NCBI RefSeq assembly: GCF_000226215.1
Contig: NZ_AGFF01000014.1
Coordinates: 1 to 64,000 of the forward strand
DNA from: Dietzia alimentaria 72
GTDB taxonomy: Bacteria; Actinomycetota; Actinomycetes; Mycobacteriales; Mycobacteriaceae
Length of the DNA: 64,000 bases
Direction: 5' to 3'
Below are positions 8,089 to 20,435 of the stretch, piece by piece. The notes beneath the pieces were generated by a model. It was not told where the DNA came from and ran no database searches. It saw nothing but the letters and a program-made list of their open reading frames with translations. Both the position numbers and the translations under genes were made by a program. Position 1 is the first letter of the stretch; every line of letters starts with the position of its first letter.

Positions 8089-11000
8089 TCAGCCGAGCGA
8101 CAGTCCGTATCCGCCGGACTTCTTCGACCGGGGGATCGCCCCGCCCGCTGCGGGCTTGGCCGTTGCGTCGGCATCCGAGGTCTCCGCAGCAGCGTCAGTG
8201 GCTGTATCGGTGGCCGTTCCGGCGGCAGCCTCCGCCTGTGCCGACCCTTCTGCCTTGACGTGCTCCGCCTTGACATCCTCCGCGTCGGCGTCCGGGGTCT
8301 CCTTCGGCTTCTCGGTTGCCGGAGCAGCCGCAGCCTTCGGGGCGCCCGGGGCCTTGGGGGCACCGGGAGCCTTGCCCGATCCCTTGAGACCCAGCCCGAC
8401 GGTCGGCTTGGCCGGTGCCGCAGTCTTGGACTTCGTCTCCGCCGCCTCGCTGGCGTCCGACTGGGTCTCGGGTGCGGGAGCAGCAGACTCGGGTTCGACG
8501 GGTGCCTTGGCACCGGCCGGAGCCTTCGGAGCACCCGGGGCCTTTGGAGCACCTGGAGCCTTCGGGCCGCCGGGGGCCTTGGCTCCGCCACCGAGTGAGA
8601 GTCCACCCGACTTGGGTGCACCCTTTGTCACGCCGGTCGTGGCCGGAGCCGAGCCCTCGGCGGCTTCCCGCGTCTCCTCGGTGCGCTCGGCGTCCTTGAC
8701 CGCGGACTGGGCCTCGGTGCCGGACGCCTTGCTCGCGCCCGGGGCCTTGGGGCCGCCCGGGGCCTTGCCTCCGCCGCCGAGCGAGAGGCCGCCGGACTTG
8801 GGGGCACCCTTGGAGTCGGCCACTGCTGCGCCGGTCGCGGCGGCACTGGCAGCACCGGCGGTTCCGGCTGCCGAGACCTCGGCGCCCTCGCCCTTGTCGA
8901 CGACCTCATTGTCCGCTGCGTCCTCGGTGGGGGCAGTGGGAGCGGCGGACTTGGCGGCGGCGTCGCTCTCGGCCTGTTCGGCCTCCTTCTCGGCCGTGGT
9001 CTTCTCGCGCTTGGGCTTCTCGAGCCACTCCGCTTCACGCGGCTCGGGCAGGCTGCCGTCGCGGGAGACGGACTCCAGCAGAAGCTGTGCAACGTCCACG
9101 ACCTCGACCTGGCCCTCGAGCTCGGTGTCGGCGGTCTGGGCGGTGGCGCCGTCGGAGAGCATCACGCGGCAGAACGGGCAGCCCGTGGCGATCTTCTTCG
9201 GCTTGACCGAGAGTGCCTCGTCGACGCGGTCGATGTTGATGCGCTTGCCGACCGTCTCCTCCATCCACATACGCGCGCCACCGGCGCCACAGCACATCGA
9301 GCGCTGTCCGTGACGGGGCATCTCCTTGAGGGTGACACCCGACCCGTCCATGAGCTCACGCGGCGCCTCGTACACCTGGTTGTGGCGGCCGAGGTAGCAG
9401 GGGTCGTGGTAGGTGACGTCGCCGTCGATCGGCGCCACCGGCACGAGCCGCTTGTCCCGCACGAGGCGGTTGAGCAGCTGCGTGTGGTGAACCACCTGGT
9501 AGTCGCCGCCCAGCTCGCCGTACTCGTTCTTGAGTGCGTTGAGGCAGTGGGCGCAGGTCACGACGACTTTGCGCTGGGCGGTGGGTACGCCGTCAAAGGC
9601 GTTGTTCATGGTCTCGATGTTCTGCTCCGCGAGCATCTGGAACAGGAACTCGTTGCCCGCGCGGCGCGCGGAGTCACCGGTACAGGTCTCTCCCTGGCCC
9701 AGCACCGCGAACTTCACACCGGCGGTGTGCAGCAGAGTGGCCACGGACTGGGTGGTCTTCTTGGCACGGTCCTCGAAAGCGCCGGCACAACCGACCCAGA
9801 ACAGGTACTCGGTGTCGGAGAAGTCCTCGATGTCCGACCCGATGACCGGGATGTCGAAGTCGAGCGCCTTCATCCAGTCGTCGCGGCCGGAGTTGTTCTG
9901 GCCCCAGGGGTTGCCCTTGTTCTCGAGATTCTTGAACAGGCCAGCCAGCTCGGTCGGAAACTCGGACTCGATGAGCACCTGGTAGCGACGCATGTCCACA
10001 AAGTGGTCGACGTGCTCGATGTCGACGGGGCACTGCTCAACGCAGGCACCGCACATGGTGCAGGACCACAGGGCCTCGGGGTCGATGATGCCGGCGGCGG
10101 TCGGGTCGTCGTTCACATCGGCGGTGGTGGGGCCCACCAGCGGACGCTGAGCCTCGAGGCGGGCGGCCTCGGGGATCTTGGCCAGCTTCTTCTCGTCCGG
10201 GTTGCCATCGGCGTCGACAAGCCCGACCTCCTCGCCCATGACGGTCTTTCCACCGGCAAGCAAGTACGGAGCCTTGGCGGCGCCGTGATCGCGCAGCGAC
10301 ATCATCATGAGCTTGGGGCTCAGCGGCTTGCCCGTGTTCCAGGCTGGGCACTGCTCTTGGCAGCGGCCACACTCGGTACACGTGGAGAAGTCCAGCCAGC
10401 CCTTCCACGAGAAGTCTTCGATCGCGCCGGCGCCCAGCTTCGGCTCGAAGTCCTCGTCCTCTTCAGTGAGCTCTTCGACCTTCTCCATGGTCAGCGCGAC
10501 GCCGTCCATGGTCATGGGCTTGAGGGCGCCCAGCGCGGTGCGGCCGTCGGCCTCGCGCTTGAAGTAGATGTTGAAGAACGCGGAGAAGCGGTGCCAGGCG
10601 ACGCCCCAGGTGATGTTGCGACCCACGACGTACAGCCAGATCATGCCGGTGAGCAGCTTGATCAGTGCGAAGATCGAGACCATCAGTTCGTTGGCCGGGA
10701 GGATCGTCGACAGTGGTCCGGTGACCCAGTCGGTGGCCCAGTGGAAGTCGTTGCCGTCGGCGGCCTGCAGCGAGAGCTTGCCGGCCTTGACGAAGATCAT
10801 GCCCAGGCCCTCGAGGAGCACGACGGCTTCGACGAAGTAGGCGGCCTTACGGTCGGAACCGACGAAGCGGTTGAGTCCGCGCCGATGGTTGACCTGGCGG
10901 ATGATGATCAGCACGACGATGCCGATGACGGTGCCCAGGCCCAGGAACTCGTCGATGGCGTGGTACCAGGTCTGGTCCGACAGCCACGGCCAGCCGCCGC

Positions 11001-11298
11001 GTGGGTTGAACGTCTGGATGTAGGCCTCAAACCAGACGATGAAGCCCAAAAGGAAGCCCACCATGACAAACCAGTGGAAGAACCCGACCGAGCGTTTGCG
11101 AGCCATCCGGGTGTGGATACCCACTTCGACGACGACGTTCTTGAGCCGGGAGAACACCGGCCCGAATCGATTGAAGCCGTCCTTCTGGCCGAGCATGATG
11201 CTCCGCACCATCCGGGAGACTCCGCCTATGAAGGAGGCCCAGCAGAAGAGGCTGAGCAGGACGCCTATCGTCCCGAGGGTGATGGTCACGCCTGACAT
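8089..11298 (-). CDS. Membrane-bound Fe-S oxidoreductase with HdrD/GlpC-like core and repetitive tail
   Basis: This 1069-residue protein is the counterpart of the essential M. tuberculosis Rv0338c. Residues 1-240 hold about five to six membrane segments of NarI/DUF3390-like type. Two 4Fe-4S motifs follow, CTECGRCQEQCP at 307-318 and CTMCGACVEQCP at 413-424. Two cysteine-rich CCG-type domains contain CAHC near 582, HDPCYLGRHN at 631-640, CCGAGG at 669-674 and CPFC near 707. The protein should pass electrons between a membrane quinone or haem pool and an unidentified soluble partner. From about residue 750 the remaining 315 residues are disordered: an acidic Ala/Glu stretch, then repeated blocks of GAPKSGGLSLGGG and KAPGxPKAPG, ending in GGYGLSLG. 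The tail makes it longer than Rv0338c (882 residues as remembered). The start has AAAGG upstream of ATG. The partner and substrate are unknown. Confidence 0.88.
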   Translation of the reverse strand: MSGVTITLGTIGVLLSLFCWASFIGGVSRMVRSIMLGQKDGFNRFGPVFSRLKNVVVEVGIHTRMARKRSVGFFHWFVMVGFLLGFIVWFEAYIQTFNPRGGWPWLSDQTWYHAIDEFLGLGTVIGIVVLIIIRQVNHRRGLNRFVGSDRKAAYFVEAVVLLEGLGMIFVKAGKLSLQAADGNDFHWATDWVTGPLSTILPANELMVSIFALIKLLTGMIWLYVVGRNITWGVAWHRFSAFFNIYFKREADGRTALGALKPMTMDGVALTMEKVEELTEEDEDFEPKLGAGAIEDFSWKGWLDFSTCTECGRCQEQCPAWNTGKPLSPKLMMMSLRDHGAAKAPYLLAGGKTVMGEEVGLVDADGNPDEKKLAKIPEAARLEAQRPLVGPTTADVNDDPTAAGIIDPEALWSCTMCGACVEQCPVDIEHVDHFVDMRRYQVLIESEFPTELAGLFKNLENKGNPWGQNNSGRDDWMKALDFDIPVIGSDIEDFSDTEYLFWVGCAGAFEDRAKKTTQSVATLLHTAGVKFAVLGQGETCTGDSARRAGNEFLFQMLAEQNIETMNNAFDGVPTAQRKVVVTCAHCLNALKNEYGELGGDYQVVHHTQLLNRLVRDKRLVPVAPIDGDVTYHDPCYLGRHNQVYEAPRELMDGSGVTLKEMPRHGQRSMCCGAGGARMWMEETVGKRINIDRVDEALSVKPKKIATGCPFCRVMLSDGATAQTADTELEGQVEVVDVAQLLLESVSRDGSLPEPREAEWLEKPKREKTTAEKEAEQAESDAAAKSAAPTAPTEDAADNEVVDKGEGAEVSAAGTAGAASAAATGAAVADSKGAPKSGGLSLGGGGKAPGGPKAPGASKASGTEAQSAVKDAERTEETREAAEGSAPATTGVTKGAPKSGGLSLGGGAKAPGGPKAPGAPKAPGAPKAPAGAKAPVEPESAAPAPETQSDASEAAETKSKTAAPAKPTVGLGLKGSGKAPGAPKAPGAPKAAAAPATEKPKETPDADAEDVKAEHVKAEGSAQAEAAAGTATDTATDAAAETSDADATAKPAAGGAIPRSKKSGGYGLSLG

Positions 11299-11392
11299 GG
11301 TTCGCGGCCTTTCGTCGCACTTATCGACGCACGGGCGCTACTGGACCAGCGTGGCGCCCGTCGACTGTGTCGAGGTCAAAGGTATGTCACGA

Positions 11393-11454
11393 AGGCCCCG
11401 TCGGACGAGTTGAGGCTGCCCTTACTGGAGCGGACTCGACTCGCCGGCGGGGCC
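11393..11454 (-). terminator. Imperfect hairpin terminator after the first protease gene
   Basis: About 20 bp of imperfect stem pairs 11393-11414 with 11431-11454, starting 18 nt past the minus-strand protease stop. It also separates that gene from the Fe-S reductase promoter region at 11299-11390. Confidence 0.55.
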
Positions 11455-11471
11455 TGCGTGTCATGAGGGTT

Positions 11472-13055
11472 TCAGTTGTCGCGCAGTGACAGGCCGGGGT
11501 GGGCGGCCAACACGTCGGAGATCGGGACCGCCGACAGGCGCGGGGTGATGCCGGCTGCGCGGGAGACGGTGTCGGCATTGGCGCAGGTCCCGGTGTCGGC
11601 GACGTTGGATGCGCTCGAAATTCCGAGCGCGCGATCGCCGGAGAACACGACGCCGCCGCTGTCGCCCGGGAGCGCGCACAGGTCGACGGTGAAGGCGTTG
11701 TCGATCACCCGCGAGCCCGACACGTCGATGGATGTGCCGACCTGCGAGATCGTGCCGCAGGAGAAGCCGGTGCGGAAGCCGGTCTTGCAGGCCTTCTGTC
11801 CCACGACCGGGTCGGCGGTGCCGATGATCTCCTGGGTGTTGCCCTCGCTGCTGCCCACGAGGTTGGTCTGGAAGCGGTCGGCGAACTCGGTGTCGACCGC
11901 GATGAGGGAGGTGTCGATACCTTCGCGCTTGGTGTCGCTCATGGTCCCGAACTCCTGGCCGTCGGCGAACGCCGCGCGCGTCCCGTCCTCCCCGGCGCAA
12001 TGGGCGGCGGTGATGACGACGGGCTTGCCGTCGAGCTCACCGTTGAACCCGGTGGAGCATTCGAGGATCCCTCCGGGGACGGCGACCTGGTAGGCGGTGC
12101 CTCCCACAACCGGGCCGGAGGGCGCGGTCTCGGCCGCCTTGACCTGGCCGGCGGGGGTCGGGGTGATCGGGTTGGGCATGGCCTGGCTCATGCCGTCGAT
12201 GATCGATCCGGTGCCGGGGGTGAGGCCCGACAGGAGATCGACGACCGTGCGCAGCGGTCCCTCGGGGATCACGCCGGCGTCGTTGAGCAGGCTCAGGCTG
12301 CCCAGTGATCCGGGGTCGCCGGCGGTCTCCGGCACTTCACGGGCGGTGGCGGGTTCGAGCCCGTCCATGGTCGGTCCGCCGTCGGATCCGGTCGCGCCTC
12401 CCTCGCTGCCGAAGGGCGCGGTGTCGGTGGCGGGGTCGGGAGCCTCGATCATGTCGATCTCGGCGAGGTCGCGCAGGCGGGCATCGAGGTTGCCCAACTT
12501 TGCTGCTTCGCCGCCCCGGGTGGTCACCACGACCGCGTTGCGGGTGGGATCGACGCGGACGTCGGTGACGAGTTTTTGCAGGTCTTCGGGGAAGCCCTCG
12601 ACGACCTTGACGACCTGGCGCTCTCGAGCGTTCAGCTCACTCGTTGTCATGGCGACGTCTCGGACGGTGAACCCGGCCCGGGTTGCTTCCTCGCGCAGTC
12701 CCTCTCCGTTCGGCCCGTTGACCACGCCGACGAGGCCGGTTCCCGCCTCGTCGAGCCAGACCCCGCCGAACGCCTCGCGGAACTGCTGCTCCCACTTGGG
12801 GCGGGCCTCGGAAAGCCGCTCGCCGACACCTGCCTGGTCGAGGAACTGCTCCGGCGTGAGCCCGAGGTCGCGCTTGAGCGCATCGACCAGGCTCGTGAGT
12901 TGGGGGCCGAACGCGTCGGTGAGTGCCGGAAGCGTCTGTTCGGCGGCGGGGACCGGGGCGGGGGTCGTGTGAGAGGGGATCGCGCCCGCTGGTGCTGCGG
13001 AGACGACCAGCGCCGCGGCAGCGGCGAGGGCGACGAGTGTGGGTGAGGTGCGCAT
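11472..13055 (-). CDS. Secreted streptogrisin-like serine protease (S1E-type)
   Basis: The 527-residue preproprotein is predicted to be exported and cleave peptides outside the cell or at the wall. A signal peptide (MRTSPTLVALAAAAALV, cleavage after about AGA) is followed by a propeptide of about 170 residues resembling the alpha-lytic/streptogrisin pro-region. A Gly/Ser/Pro linker with GSLGSLSLL comes next, then the trypsin-fold domain. The catalytic triad is readable: H352 in ITAAHC, D381 in IDTSLIAV and S466 in LPGDSGG; paired cysteines flank the His and Ser loops. The start at 13055 is supported by GGAAGG 7 nt upstream; the longer frame has no such site. It is a paralogue of the neighbour at 13180 on the same strand, 124 nt away, so each probably has its own promoter. 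Confidence 0.88.
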   Translation of the reverse strand: MRTSPTLVALAAAAALVVSAAPAGAIPSHTTPAPVPAAEQTLPALTDAFGPQLTSLVDALKRDLGLTPEQFLDQAGVGERLSEARPKWEQQFREAFGGVWLDEAGTGLVGVVNGPNGEGLREEATRAGFTVRDVAMTTSELNARERQVVKVVEGFPEDLQKLVTDVRVDPTRNAVVVTTRGGEAAKLGNLDARLRDLAEIDMIEAPDPATDTAPFGSEGGATGSDGGPTMDGLEPATAREVPETAGDPGSLGSLSLLNDAGVIPEGPLRTVVDLLSGLTPGTGSIIDGMSQAMPNPITPTPAGQVKAAETAPSGPVVGGTAYQVAVPGGILECSTGFNGELDGKPVVITAAHCAGEDGTRAAFADGQEFGTMSDTKREGIDTSLIAVDTEFADRFQTNLVGSSEGNTQEIIGTADPVVGQKACKTGFRTGFSCGTISQVGTSIDVSGSRVIDNAFTVDLCALPGDSGGVVFSGDRALGISSASNVADTGTCANADTVSRAAGITPRLSAVPISDVLAAHPGLSLRDN

Positions 13056-13179
13056 GTTGGCCTTCCGTGATGCACGGGTGGACGACGGCAAGTCGACCAG
13101 TTGCGGCCCAGATTACGGAGATGTGATTAACGAGTCCAGTGTGACACGTGTGATTAATGTGATTGTTGGGGTTTCTCGG

Positions 13180-14559
13180 TCATAGCGCACCGATCTGTAA
13201 CCCCGGGAAACGCGACTCGATCGACTTGACGGTCACACCGACCATCATGGGGACCGTGCCGTGGTGGAGTCTGAGGTCGCGGTCGGCCTCGTCGCAGCTG
13301 CTGTAGGGCGCTCCGGCGGCGTTGAAGGCATTGGACAGGCTCGTGACCGCCACGGCGCCGGTAGCGGAGAACACCACCCCGCCACTGTCTCCCGCGATCA
13401 CACACAAATTGATCTCCACTCCTCGGTGGTCAGATGTCGAGGCGGAGCCGACGCCGGTGACCTTCCCGCAGGTGTAGCCGGTGGTCTGACCGAACTTGCA
13501 CAGGGTCTGCCCCTTGACGGGCGACTGGCTGTCCGAGAGTGCGAGAGGTTGAGCGCCCCGTGAGCGTACGTGTGAGTTACGGAAGCGCGACTGGTCCTCG
13601 GAGTCGATGGTGACGAGGGCGGCGTCGAGGATCGTGTCGGCTTCCTCGTTGGTGAAACTGCCGAGCTGAGTCCGGTCGAGAGTCTGTTCTGAGATCGTGC
13701 CGGGGGAGAAAACGGATTTGGATGTCGCGGGATCGGCGAAGGTGCTGCAGTGGGCCACGGTGATGTTGACCACCTTGTTGTTCCGGATCCCATTGAAGCC
13801 GAGGGAGCAGATGTTGGACGCGTCGCCGGAGGGGGACGTGACGTAGATGGGGGATCCACCGACCATGGAATCCGGCGGCAGCGTGGACGGGAGCGGGTCG
13901 ACGGGATTCCCGGTGCCGGGCGAGGCATCCGGCGGGGCTGTCGAGGATCCGACGGAGCCCTGTGCCGGGCGGAACCCGCCGGGACGCACGCTGACCCCGA
14001 GTTCGGCAGGCGGAGGAGGAGCGGATCCGGATTCGCCGGTGACCATCGTGACCTCACCGGTGGACGGATCCACATCAATCGTCGCGATCCGGTCCCGTTG
14101 TGCCGGGGGTAGGGAGTCCGCCCAATTCTGGAGTCGATCCGCGGTCTCGTCGAGCTCACGCGCCGGTGCTGGGGCGTAGGAGACGGTGAAACCTCGTGCG
14201 AGGGCGTCGTTGATCAGCAGGTCCGAGCCGTCTGCACCGTGCACCACCGCGATCTGCCCGGAGTCCCCGACGATCTGAACGCCGGCGAAGGACGACGGGA
14301 AACTGGCGGTGTACTCGGCCGAGGCGGCGGCAAGTAAGTCCGCCAGCGAGGACTCCGAACTGAACTCTGCACGGGTGGTCCCGACCTCCGCGAGGGCATC
14401 CTCGAGTGAATGGTGTTCGATGGCGCTCGTCGCGCTGGTGCCGGCGCCAGCCCGGGTGCCGTCGTCGGGTTGGGCCTGGGCGGCGACGGGCACCGTGACA
14501 ACGGCCACAGCGAGTAGGGCGCCGATACTCCACTGGCGAGGTCGCGGGAGAGGTCGCAT
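13180..14559 (-). CDS. Secreted streptogrisin-like serine protease, second copy
   Basis: The 459-residue preproprotein has a signal peptide (about residues 1-29, ending AAQAQ), a shorter propeptide with ATIDVDPSTGEV-type strand pattern, a Pro-rich linker and a trypsin-fold domain. Triad residues are H270 in ITVAHC, D312 in LDAALVTID and S392 in IAGDSGG. CSLGFN before the His block and CKFGQTTGYTCG before the Ser block are the usual disulfide positions. It shares layout with the protease at 11472 but has diverged strongly, so the duplication is old. It is divergent from gdhA over 234 nt. The substrate is unknown. Confidence 0.87.
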   Translation of the reverse strand: MRPLPRPRQWSIGALLAVAVVTVPVAAQAQPDDGTRAGAGTSATSAIEHHSLEDALAEVGTTRAEFSSESSLADLLAAASAEYTASFPSSFAGVQIVGDSGQIAVVHGADGSDLLINDALARGFTVSYAPAPARELDETADRLQNWADSLPPAQRDRIATIDVDPSTGEVTMVTGESGSAPPPPAELGVSVRPGGFRPAQGSVGSSTAPPDASPGTGNPVDPLPSTLPPDSMVGGSPIYVTSPSGDASNICSLGFNGIRNNKVVNITVAHCSTFADPATSKSVFSPGTISEQTLDRTQLGSFTNEEADTILDAALVTIDSEDQSRFRNSHVRSRGAQPLALSDSQSPVKGQTLCKFGQTTGYTCGKVTGVGSASTSDHRGVEINLCVIAGDSGGVVFSATGAVAVTSLSNAFNAAGAPYSSCDEADRDLRLHHGTVPMMVGVTVKSIESRFPGLQIGAL

Positions 14560-14709
14560 GAAGTTTTCCTATTCGCTCATTAGTGCCGTTCAGCCGAGTC
14601 AGCCACGTGTGATCCTAAGGTGCGCTCCACATCTATGAACAGTTTCTTCCGTGTTTTTCAGTCTCGCCGGTCACGGGCTGAGTCGGAGATTCGGCACCAA
14701 TACCGCTAG

Positions 14710-16140
<1,431 letters not shown>

Positions 16141-16168
16141 GTTGGTCCCGCGGCGCCGCCGCATCGAT

Positions 16169-16222
16169 AAAGAGCGTTCCGCACACTCCGTCTTCGGGCG
16201 ATGTGTGCGGGACGCTCTTTTT
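16169..16222 (+). terminator. Intrinsic terminator of gdhA
   Basis: A 17-18 bp stem with one mismatch (16169-16186 with 16203-16220) is followed by a run of T, 29 nt past the gdhA stop. It has the classical Rho-independent form. Confidence 0.85.
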
Positions 16223-16309
16223 GTTGAGCTGGGCCTGCTCAAGTTTCAGTGTGAGTCCGGTCACCCCCGGAATGGATTCCGCCACCACGCGGTTGTAGGG
16301 AGTGTCAGA

Positions 16310-16330
16310 CTTCAGTGGATCAGACTCAAG
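16310..16330 (+). promoter_or_regulatory. HAIR box (HspR operator) before dnaK
   Basis: The sequence reads CTTCAGT, a 7-nt spacer, then ACTCAAG, matching the HspR operator CTTGAGT-N7-ACTCAAG with one difference. It lies 110 nt before the dnaK start. The repressor HspR is the last gene of the same operon, so feedback control is expected. Confidence 0.85.
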
Positions 16331-16439
16331 TAGGGTTGACCCGGCAACCTCCACGGAGGCATCCTAGGGTCTCAATCCGGTCCTTGAGCCGGGCCCGCTA
16401 AACACGAGTCAGAATTTGTCGAAAGAGAAGGAGATCACC

Positions 16440-18295
<1,856 letters not shown>

Positions 18296-18299
<4 letters not shown>

Positions 18300-18490
18300 C
18301 CCGGCCCGAAGGCACGCCCGATCCCGGCGCCCCCGAGGCCACCGATGAGGAGTCCGTGGACGAGAAGTTCGTCCAGGACACCCCGGTGGCCCCCGAGGCC
18401 GAGATCGTGGCCGAAGGCGAGTCCGACGTCTCGACCAGTGAGATCGAGAGTGCGGCTGATGATGAGACACTTCGAGGTGAGTTCGAGTGA
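18296..18490 (+). CDS. Small acidic ORF between dnaK and grpE
   Basis: The 64-residue ORF starts with a GTG overlapping the dnaK stop and ends in TGA that overlaps the GTG start of grpE (GTGA), so it is stitched into the operon at both ends. Its composition is strongly acidic and disordered (about one third Asp/Glu), like the N-terminal arm normally found on GrpE. It is in a different reading frame from grpE. Either it is a real small protein translated by coupling, or the GrpE arm has been split off by a frameshift, natural or from sequencing. I cannot name a function. Confidence 0.55.
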
Positions 18491-19080
18491 CCACACCACA
18501 TGCGGACGGGCCCGAGGCGGACAAGGCCGCCTGGGCAGGCGGTGACGCCGAGGACGTGGCCGCGGCTCAGGTCGCGGACGAGCAGGCCGAGGTCGAGGGC
18601 GAGCTCGTCGAGGACCCCGACGCCGATGCCGACGCGTCGACGGACGAGGGGCGGGGCGCCGATGCGACCGCCGGGCTGCAGGCCCAGCTCGATGAGCGCA
18701 CCGCGGACCTGCAGCGGGTATCGGCGGAGTTCGCCAACTACCGCCGTCGTGTCGAGCGCGACCGACAAGCGATGATCGACTCGGCCAAGGGCTCGGTCCT
18801 GTCCGAGCTGATCCCGCTGGTCGACGACCTCGAGCGGGCACGAGAGCACGGGGACCTTGAGGATGGGCCGCTGAAGGTCTTCTCCGACAAGGTCCGCGCG
18901 CTCCTCGCCTCGCAGAAGGTCGATGCCTTCGGCGAGGAGGGAGACCCGTTCGACCCATCCCTCCACGAGGCCGTGCAGGACGAGTCTGAGGGGTCCGAAC
19001 CGGTCCTGGGCACGGTCCTGCGTAAGGGCTACCGCCACGGCGACCGGATCCTGCGAACGGCCATGGTCGTCGTTCGCTGA
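18487..19080 (+). CDS. grpE: Nucleotide exchange factor GrpE
   Basis: GrpE releases ADP from DnaK. The 197-residue protein has an acidic, disordered N-terminal arm of about 60 residues, then the coiled-coil [21 protein letters not shown] and the beta domain ending in [18 protein letters not shown]. The start is a GTG in the sequence GTGA overlapping the previous ORF. The C terminus stops directly after RTAMVVVR, without the extra tail of M. tuberculosis GrpE. A 13-bp hairpin follows the stop and may reduce read-through into dnaJ. Confidence 0.95.
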   Translation: MTTPHADGPEADKAAWAGGDAEDVAAAQVADEQAEVEGELVEDPDADADASTDEGRGADATAGLQAQLDERTADLQRVSAEFANYRRRVERDRQAMIDSAKGSVLSELIPLVDDLERAREHGDLEDGPLKVFSDKVRALLASQKVDAFGEEGDPFDPSLHEAVQDESEGSEPVLGTVLRKGYRHGDRILRTAMVVVR

Positions 19081-19090
19081 GTCCCCACCG

Positions 19091-19134
19091 GTGTGCAGGT
19101 GCGTCCCGTCTTCCGCCGGAGCGCACCTGCACAC
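19091..19134 (+). terminator. Hairpin between grpE and dnaJ
   Basis: A perfect 13-bp stem (19091-19103 with 19122-19134) with an 18-nt loop lies 10 nt after grpE. Because dnaJ and hspR follow on the same strand, it may act as a partial terminator or a processing/stability element inside the operon. Confidence 0.55.
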
Positions 19135-19170
19135 TGCTCTAGACCTGAATGGCGCGTGCGAGAGAAACGC

Positions 19171-19211
19171 GTAGAGAAGTAACCCGTAGAGAAGAAGAAT
19201 CCAGTAGAGAA
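19171..19211 (+). repeat. Three gtagagaa repeats in the dnaJ leader
   Basis: The octamer gtagagaa occurs at 19171, 19186 and 19204, spaced 15 and 18 nt, in an unusually purine-rich leader just before the dnaJ ribosome site. It could be an RNA element or a remnant of short duplication. Confidence 0.4.
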
Positions 19212-19232
19212 CCTCAGGAAAGGAGGCGTCTG

Positions 19233-20435
19233 GTGAGTCAGCGCGAATGGGTCGAGAAGGACTACTACGCCGAACTGGGCGTCTCCAAGTCCGCAACGCA
19301 GGACGAAATCCGCAAGGCGTACCGCAAGCTCGCCCGCGAGAACCACCCGGACTCCAATCCGGGAAATACCGCCGCCGAGGAGAAGTTCAAGCGGATCAGC
19401 GAGGCCAACGACGTCGTGGGCGACCAAGCCAAACGCAAAGAATACGATGCGTTCCGGGCGCAGGTCTCCTCCGGCGGCTTCGGTGGCTTCAGTCCGGGCG
19501 GTGGCGGCGGCGGTGGCTACACAAGCACCGGCGGCGACTTCGACCTCGGCGACCTCTTCAACGGCGGCCCCGGCGGTGCTGGTGGTGCCGGCGGTGCCGG
19601 AGGGTTCTCCGACCTGTTCGGTGGACTGTTCAACCAGAGCCGCGGCGGCGCCGGTGCAGGTGCGGGCCGCGGGCGGGCCCAGCGGACGCGTGGCGGACAG
19701 GACGTCGAGACCGCACTGACACTGTCGTTCCGCGAGGCCGCCCTGGGCGAAACCGTTCAGATCAAGCTCTCTTCGGCCTCGCCGTGCCTGACCTGTCACG
19801 GCAGTGGCGCCAGGCCCGGCACCAGTCCGAAGGTGTGCGGCACCTGTCACGGTGCCGGCGTCACGCAACGCAACCAGGGCGCGTTCGGGTTCGCCGAACC
19901 GTGCGCTGACTGTGGCGGCACCGGATCGAAGATCGACGACCCGTGTGTCGATTGTGCAGGCAGTGGCGTCACCGACCGCACCCGCACCATCAACGTCAAG
20001 GTCCCCGCGGGAGTTCAGAACGGTCAGCGAATTCGTCTGTCCGGCCAGGGCGAGGCGGGGTTCCGGGGCGCGCCTTCGGGCGACCTGTACGTGACGGTCA
20101 CCGTTCAGAAGGACGCGGTGTTCGACCGCGACGGGGCGGACCTGCTCGTCGACCTGCCGGTGTCCTATCCCGAACTCGTGCGGGGTGCCCAGGTGTCGGT
20201 GCCCACGCTGTCCGGCCGGGTCACCGTCAAGATCCCGTCCGGGTCGCGGGACGGTCAGATCCTCCGCGTCCGTGGTCGCGGCATCGCCCGCAAGTCCGGG
20301 ACCGGCGATCTCAAGGTCACGCTCCGGGTGGCTACTCCCCCTGCCGGGACCGCGGAGGCGGAACTAGCCGCCTACGACGCCGCGCTCCGCGCCGCGGGCT
20401 TCGATCCACGGTCGGGTTGGGCCGGGTCGGCATGA
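19233..20435 (+). CDS. dnaJ: Co-chaperone DnaJ
   Basis: DnaJ delivers substrates to DnaK and stimulates its ATPase. The 400-residue protein has an N-terminal J domain (YYAELGVSKSATQDEIRKAY; here the HPD motif is in ENHPDSNPG), a Gly-rich linker rich in GGAGGAGG, and four zinc repeats (CLTCHGSG, CGTCHGAG, CADCGGTG, CVDCAGSG), then the C-terminal peptide-binding domains. The GTG start at 19233 is chosen because AGGAGG sits 7 nt upstream; the longer in-frame extension is Arg/Glu-rich leader sequence. This is the DnaJ1 type that pairs with HspR; its stop overlaps the hspR start as ATGA. Confidence 0.96.
   Translation: MSQREWVEKDYYAELGVSKSATQDEIRKAYRKLARENHPDSNPGNTAAEEKFKRISEANDVVGDQAKRKEYDAFRAQVSSGGFGGFSPGGGGGGGYTSTGGDFDLGDLFNGGPGGAGGAGGAGGFSDLFGGLFNQSRGGAGAGAGRGRAQRTRGGQDVETALTLSFREAALGETVQIKLSSASPCLTCHGSGARPGTSPKVCGTCHGAGVTQRNQGAFGFAEPCADCGGTGSKIDDPCVDCAGSGVTDRTRTINVKVPAGVQNGQRIRLSGQGEAGFRGAPSGDLYVTVTVQKDAVFDRDGADLLVDLPVSYPELVRGAQVSVPTLSGRVTVKIPSGSRDGQILRVRGRGIARKSGTGDLKVTLRVATPPAGTAEAELAAYDAALRAAGFDPRSGWAGSA

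Noticed and set aside
9310-11295. 661-codon plus-strand frame opposite the Fe-S reductase
   Set aside because: Its composition (His/Val/Gly/Asp-rich) is that of the antisense of a coding sequence and the Fe-S motifs on the other strand are decisive.
16234-16256. A second HAIR-like site (ctcaagtttcagtgtgag)
   Set aside because: Only one half fits and the spacing is wrong; the site at 16310 is far better.
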